A stretch of DNA of 34,996 nucleotides. Source: Branchiostoma floridae (lineage: Eukaryota > Chordata > Leptocardii > Amphioxiformes > Branchiostomatidae). A program made the position numbers and the translations under genes. Of this stretch, positions 31,248-34,996 are shown one piece after another (within the stretch, counting starts at the first letter, position 1; each line of letters starts with the position of its first letter). Where the stretch lies: NCBI RefSeq assembly GCF_000003815.2, contig NW_023365891.1, positions 94,539 through 129,534 of the forward strand, written 5' to 3'. The notes below the pieces were generated by a model, which was not told where the DNA came from, made no database searches, and worked only from the letters and a program-made list of their open reading frames with translations.

Positions 31248-32790
31248 GACATTAAGAATTGAGAAGAGACGACGCTGAAGGGGAGACATGAGCTCAGAAG
31301 CTAGAGGACAATATATCTGAGAATAGCTCAGATGAGCTTCCTATGCAATAAGGCAGTTGACAGCTTACTGGCCAGTTTTTGCCGGCATGCCATGCATGAA
31401 TTTTTTTGCAGAAAAATGCACTTGAAATATGAAATAAATGTACTACTAGTCCTTCTGTTATATATGGACGAAAGACGCAGTAGTCCTATTTGTTGTAAAT
31501 TTCCATTCGCTGTTTAGGTAACATTACATGTGAGGTTTACACATTTTGCATCAATAGAGCATGTCAGATTGCTATATTAGATTAGCGCCTTTACATTCTT
31601 GATGGGTAAAGGTAACTCTGGACATATGATCTAAAATTTTCAGGCAGTAAATAGTTTCTAAGAACCAGAATGGAATCCATTGTTAATGTCACTCCAAACT
31701 AAAGGTCTGATAAGACAATAAAAATGCATCCTTGAAAACAAAATGTAACAGTCGTCATACCGTCACATGACGCCATTTACACAAATTGCACGTTTTTCCT
31801 TATCAATATAACAGCAAAAATGTGCCACCATAATTTTGTCAAAATGATACAGCGTGTACCTGTAGAGTTTGCTTCAAACATTTTGTTACTGCTTCACAAG
31901 TACGAATTAAAACACCACATCTTGTTATTTGCGGAATTGGGCTGAGTGTAATACCCTAAATGATATTGAGTATTTAAGAAATCTGTATTTAGTTTATATC
32001 CCATTACACTTATTTTGGCATTAGGGGATACAAGTTGAAATATAATTTAGATCACACCATTTAAATGGCTAGAGAGCTAGCAGAATCGTGCTCTTTTGTC
32101 AGTGTTGAATTCTTTAAAAATGTATCAGGCCTTTAAATCAGATCAGTTATTGTCACCTCAGTACTTAATTACATCGTACCATGTACAAATGTCAAGCAAT
32201 AAAGTTCATCATTAAACATTTGTATTCGTTGAGTGATTTTTAAAGGCATTTCTCTGTCAGTTTTAATGCATCTTTCCCCGAGTTTCTATATCCTGCCCAA
32301 TAAGTAACGAGTTTGCCAAATATGAAATTTCTACCACGAGCTCGCTGAGCTTATTTCTCTGTCAGACCGGGTGTAAAGTAAAGCACAATAGAAGTCAGTG
32401 TTATAATCATCTGAACATTTATTGACCTCTGTCACTTTGTACCTACAGGCTCCCTTGTGGATTCCTAAAACTAAGTTGCCCTCAGTCCAAAGTCTATAAC
32501 GTGCTCCTATGTCATGCTATACCATCAACACCCTCTTAGAAATGTAACAATGAAATATAATGTATTAAGTTGCTGTGGTTATCAAAGTTTGTGTAGTTTA
32601 GGTAATGCATGTATAATGTTTGGATATATCAGTTTCTGTTACGCAACTAGTTAAGTTTTACTTGCTTATGTTTCGATCCATACATCTTTCGTTGTGTATA
32701 ACTATAAGAAGATTCTAAGAAAACTCAAATATCCTATGTTCCACCAACCTGATGAAATTATTTTCTATGTGAATTGTTTGTACACCATAG
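31248..32790. other. 3' flank of copy B, no further gene seen
   Basis: Homologous in blocks to 14674-16060 up to about 32500. It includes a tail-like coding unit at 31299-31349. No upstream exons of the METTL27-like gene were recognised here. Confidence 0.55.
31906..32203 (+). other. Possible polyadenylation signals, copy B
   Basis: A conserved ATTAAA is at 31906-31911 and a canonical AATAAA at 32198-32203, both downstream of the copy B stop. Confidence 0.4.
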
Positions 32791-33547
32791 ACATGTATGA
32801 CGCCATCGTGTGCTGCGGTGGATTCGCTACCGGGCTTCTGAAGGAGGACTGTTTCCCGGAGCTCATCCGTGTCGTCAAGCCAGGTAAAAACAGTCACACA
32901 TGGATCATAATTATAATCATAATGGTGGTCAAAAACTAAAGACCGTGGAAAGCATTCGGTAGATTTTTCAACACTAGTGGAATAACTTTTCTACAGAATC
33001 ACTCAGTCATCAGCTATCTGACCCAATCGTTTGCTTTGGATAAGTGGCTTTATGCACGAGTGACGTCAGCAATGGGTCAAAGGGTATTGGAAGTCGATGC
33101 CGTCCACCGTCGTGACTGCAGACGTCACAAGTACATATATTAAGTCACCTGTCCAGAGCGATGAAGTTAGATAGCTGAGCAAAACTTAAAGCAATTCAGT
33201 CAAAAATTCAATTTTTCACGGGAAGTCATTTTTTCATGATGTATCAAATATGTTTTGCCATAGCTGATTGCAACGTGATAGCAACTCTTTCCGTATCATA
33301 ACTGATAGAGAGCCACATGGATGTAAGCTTCTTCCTAAACCTATCCCTGTGTTGTTTTCAGGAGGAATAATCTGCATCATCATGCCTGAATTATTCCTCC
33401 ACACACTGGAGGCGTATACAGGACAAGTTGGAGCCCGCCATGGCCCAGCTGCAGAAGGAGGGACTCTGGGAACGACTCTCACGTGACGTCATCCCGGACT
33501 TCTACCCAAACAAGAGTGGAGTTCGCTTCGTCTTTCGTGTCCTGTGA
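32791..33547 (+). pseudogene. METTL27: METTL27 (WBSCR27)-like methyltransferase, last two exons, frameshifted
   Basis: Exon 32791-32883 follows an acceptor at 'caccatag' and encodes MYDAIVCCGGFATGLLKEDC then FPELIRVVKPG. The last exon, 33362-33547, continues with GIICIIMPELFLHTLEAYT. In the +1 frame after about 33420 it reads DKLEPAMAQLQKEGLWERL then IPDFYPNKSGVRFVFRVL and a stop. These segments match the motif order of METTL27-type SAM-dependent methyltransferases (YDAVVC, PELIRVTKPGG, DKLEP, GLW, VFRV). One base too many (or two too few) near 'tatacaggacaag' breaks the frame, which otherwise stops at 33486. The N-terminal exons with the SAM-binding GxG motif are not seen in the 1.5 kb upstream. 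It may be a truncated duplicate, or the shift may be an assembly error. Confidence 0.75.
33011..33177. mobile_element. Inverted-repeat (MITE-like) element in the METTL27-like intron
   Basis: The arms 'cagctatctgacccaatcg' and 'cgatgaagttagatagctg' pair imperfectly over about 65 bp and include gtgacgtcagca / ctgcagacgtcac. The spacer is short. Confidence 0.6.
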
Positions 33548-33609
33548 TATGGCGGAAAATATGGGACATTGTCATTGACAAACATGCATCCAAACATGTT
33601 CCTAGAAAC

Positions 33610-34470
33610 AGTAAACATACTATTTGGGACCTTGGCCAACACCCAGCACTAACATTTTGGTAGTACCATATGAGCCTAGGAAAATACCCAGCACTATATA
33701 ATAAGGTTACATAGCCATAGACTTGGCAAACATGTAGTACTGTGACTATCATCAGTTAGTAATGCATCAATATAGTTATACATAGGGAAATACTTTGGAA
33801 AACACTAAGCGGTATCAGTTTAGTGAAATAGAGGGCCTTGGCAAGCGCGCGACAGAAAAGTCATTTAGTGAATACATCGAGGGCCTTGGAAATAACTCAA
33901 CACTATCTTTAAGTTATATGAATAAGGGGCGTGAAACACCAATCAATATCAATCTAAAGATACGCCCAGATTTGACAATTTCATATCGTTATCAGTTGGG
34001 TAAAATATAGAGGGCATTGGAAAACAAATAACACTGTAATTTCAGGGAATACATGGAGTGCCTTGGCAAACACACCATCTTTTGATTATAAATTGATTAT
34101 AGCGGCCTTGGCAAACATCCCGACACTATCATTTTTGTAATACATTAGCTGTTTTGGCAAATACCCAATACTAACATTTTAGTTATGCATAGGGCCTTGC
34201 CCTTGGCAAACACCCATGACTATATATTTAGGTTATATTTAGGACTCATTGGCAAACACTTTAGCAATATAGATTTAGTAATACATACATATAAGGTTGT
34301 CTTTTTAGTTATATTATTCTTTAAAAACATCCAGTACTGTCCAATATAGAAATGCATAGGGCGTCTTGACAAAAATATAGCACTATGTAGCTATCATTTT
34401 AGTACTTTATTACGTGTCTTGTCCAACACACATCACCATCATTTCAATAATACACAGGGCGTCACGGAAC
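33610..34470. repeat. Degenerate minisatellite, about 45-bp units
   Basis: Roughly 20 units resemble 'gggccttggcaaacaccca' plus 'cactatcattttagtaat' plus 'acata'. Most have several changes and small indels. The array starts directly after the METTL27-like stop. Confidence 0.8.
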
Positions 34471-34549
34471 AAAGAAGATTGGAAGTTTTATGTACATTGT
34501 GAATGATAGCTCATATTGAAAGTCTTAAGAATTTCATATATATTAGTGA

Positions 34550-34996
34550 AAATGAATCATTTAGAAGAAAATGAAACAGTTATCATACGGTAACATTTGA
34601 CCATTTACACCAAATACACGTTTTCAGAGATCACTGTAACAGCAACGATGTGCAGACGAATATACCTTTGTCGAAATGACACCGTGTGTATCTGTAAGGT
34701 TTGCTCCACAATACGAATTAAAACACCTGCATCACACAAACTGAAGTAAGTCTTCCTTACGAATAAAGTTAGAACTGGACAAAATATATAGGGCCTTTGA
34801 TAATACTGAGTATTTCAGATTTTGATTTATTTCTTCCTACGCCCTAACAGTGCTTTTGACAAAGATGGACAAAAGTAAGGACTCTTTTCTATTCGTAAAA
34901 TGTTCTGCTTTTATCCTAAAACGTACTCATATTGGTAATCTTATGTTTGGTACAAGCAATGATTTCACACTACAATGGATACCGATTTATAAGGTT
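34550..34996 (+). other. Orphan third copy of the ankyrin-Roc-COR 3' flank
   Basis: Ordered matches to 15060-16060 and 31740-31925: aaaatgaaacagtta, ctgtaacagcaacgatgtgc, 'gaattaaaacacctgcatca', aatactgagtatttcaga and aaaacgtactc. No Roc or COR exon precedes it in the window. Confidence 0.7.

Overview
This is eukaryotic, intron-rich DNA from an invertebrate, most probably a cephalochordate (amphioxus, Branchiostoma). That assignment is an inference. It rests on a tandem ankyrin/Roc-COR gene family, an amphioxus-type tRNA-derived SINE, and a dense mixture of LINE, Penelope, hAT, pogo and palindromic MITE remnants with minisatellites. No bacterial genes, operons, CRISPR arrays or rRNA genes were seen. 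The window holds one 924-base assembly gap (4942-5865). The core is two tandem paralogues on the + strand, called copy A (3795-14193) and copy B (24169-31247) here. Exon joining by GT-AG sites keeps one open frame in both, giving predicted proteins of 798 and 722 residues. Each has a short N-terminal ankyrin cap, ankyrin repeats encoded one per 99-bp phase-0 exon (five in A, two in B), a 19-residue capping exon, a Roc GTPase domain (P-loop GPQEAGKST, G3 DFAGQ, G4 SHAD) and a COR domain with an acidic tail. They resemble the ankyrin-Roc-COR half of DAPK1 but have no kinase domain and no recognisable death domain. Region by region: 1-3690 is gene-free and rich in old repeats, with part of a minisatellite that reappears at 33.6-34.5 kb. 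3795-14193 is copy A, whose first intron carries a foldback-like element with 53-bp-repeat inverted arms around an unknown interior, plus a gap and evidence of a lost ankyrin exon. 14194-24060 is downstream sequence of A followed by a repeat graveyard: a tRNA-derived SINE, palindromic MITEs, a satellite array split by a 5'-truncated LINE, a pogo-like MITE and a G-rich tandem repeat. 24169-31247 is copy B, with an intronic tandem duplication including a dead exon and a Penelope fragment. 32791-33547 holds the last two exons of a METTL27 (WBSCR27)-type methyltransferase, apparently frameshifted. 33610-34470 is a roughly 45-bp minisatellite. 34550-34996 is a third copy of the ankyrin-Roc-COR 3' flank without its gene. 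The main story is a locus evolving by duplication at several scales: whole gene, two-exon block, single ankyrin exon-intron module, intron-plus-exon, and a 39-bp coding minisatellite that changes the C-terminus of copy A. How the proteins act is not visible here. By family they would be cytosolic GTP-binding scaffolds that bind partners through ankyrin repeats and dimerise through COR.
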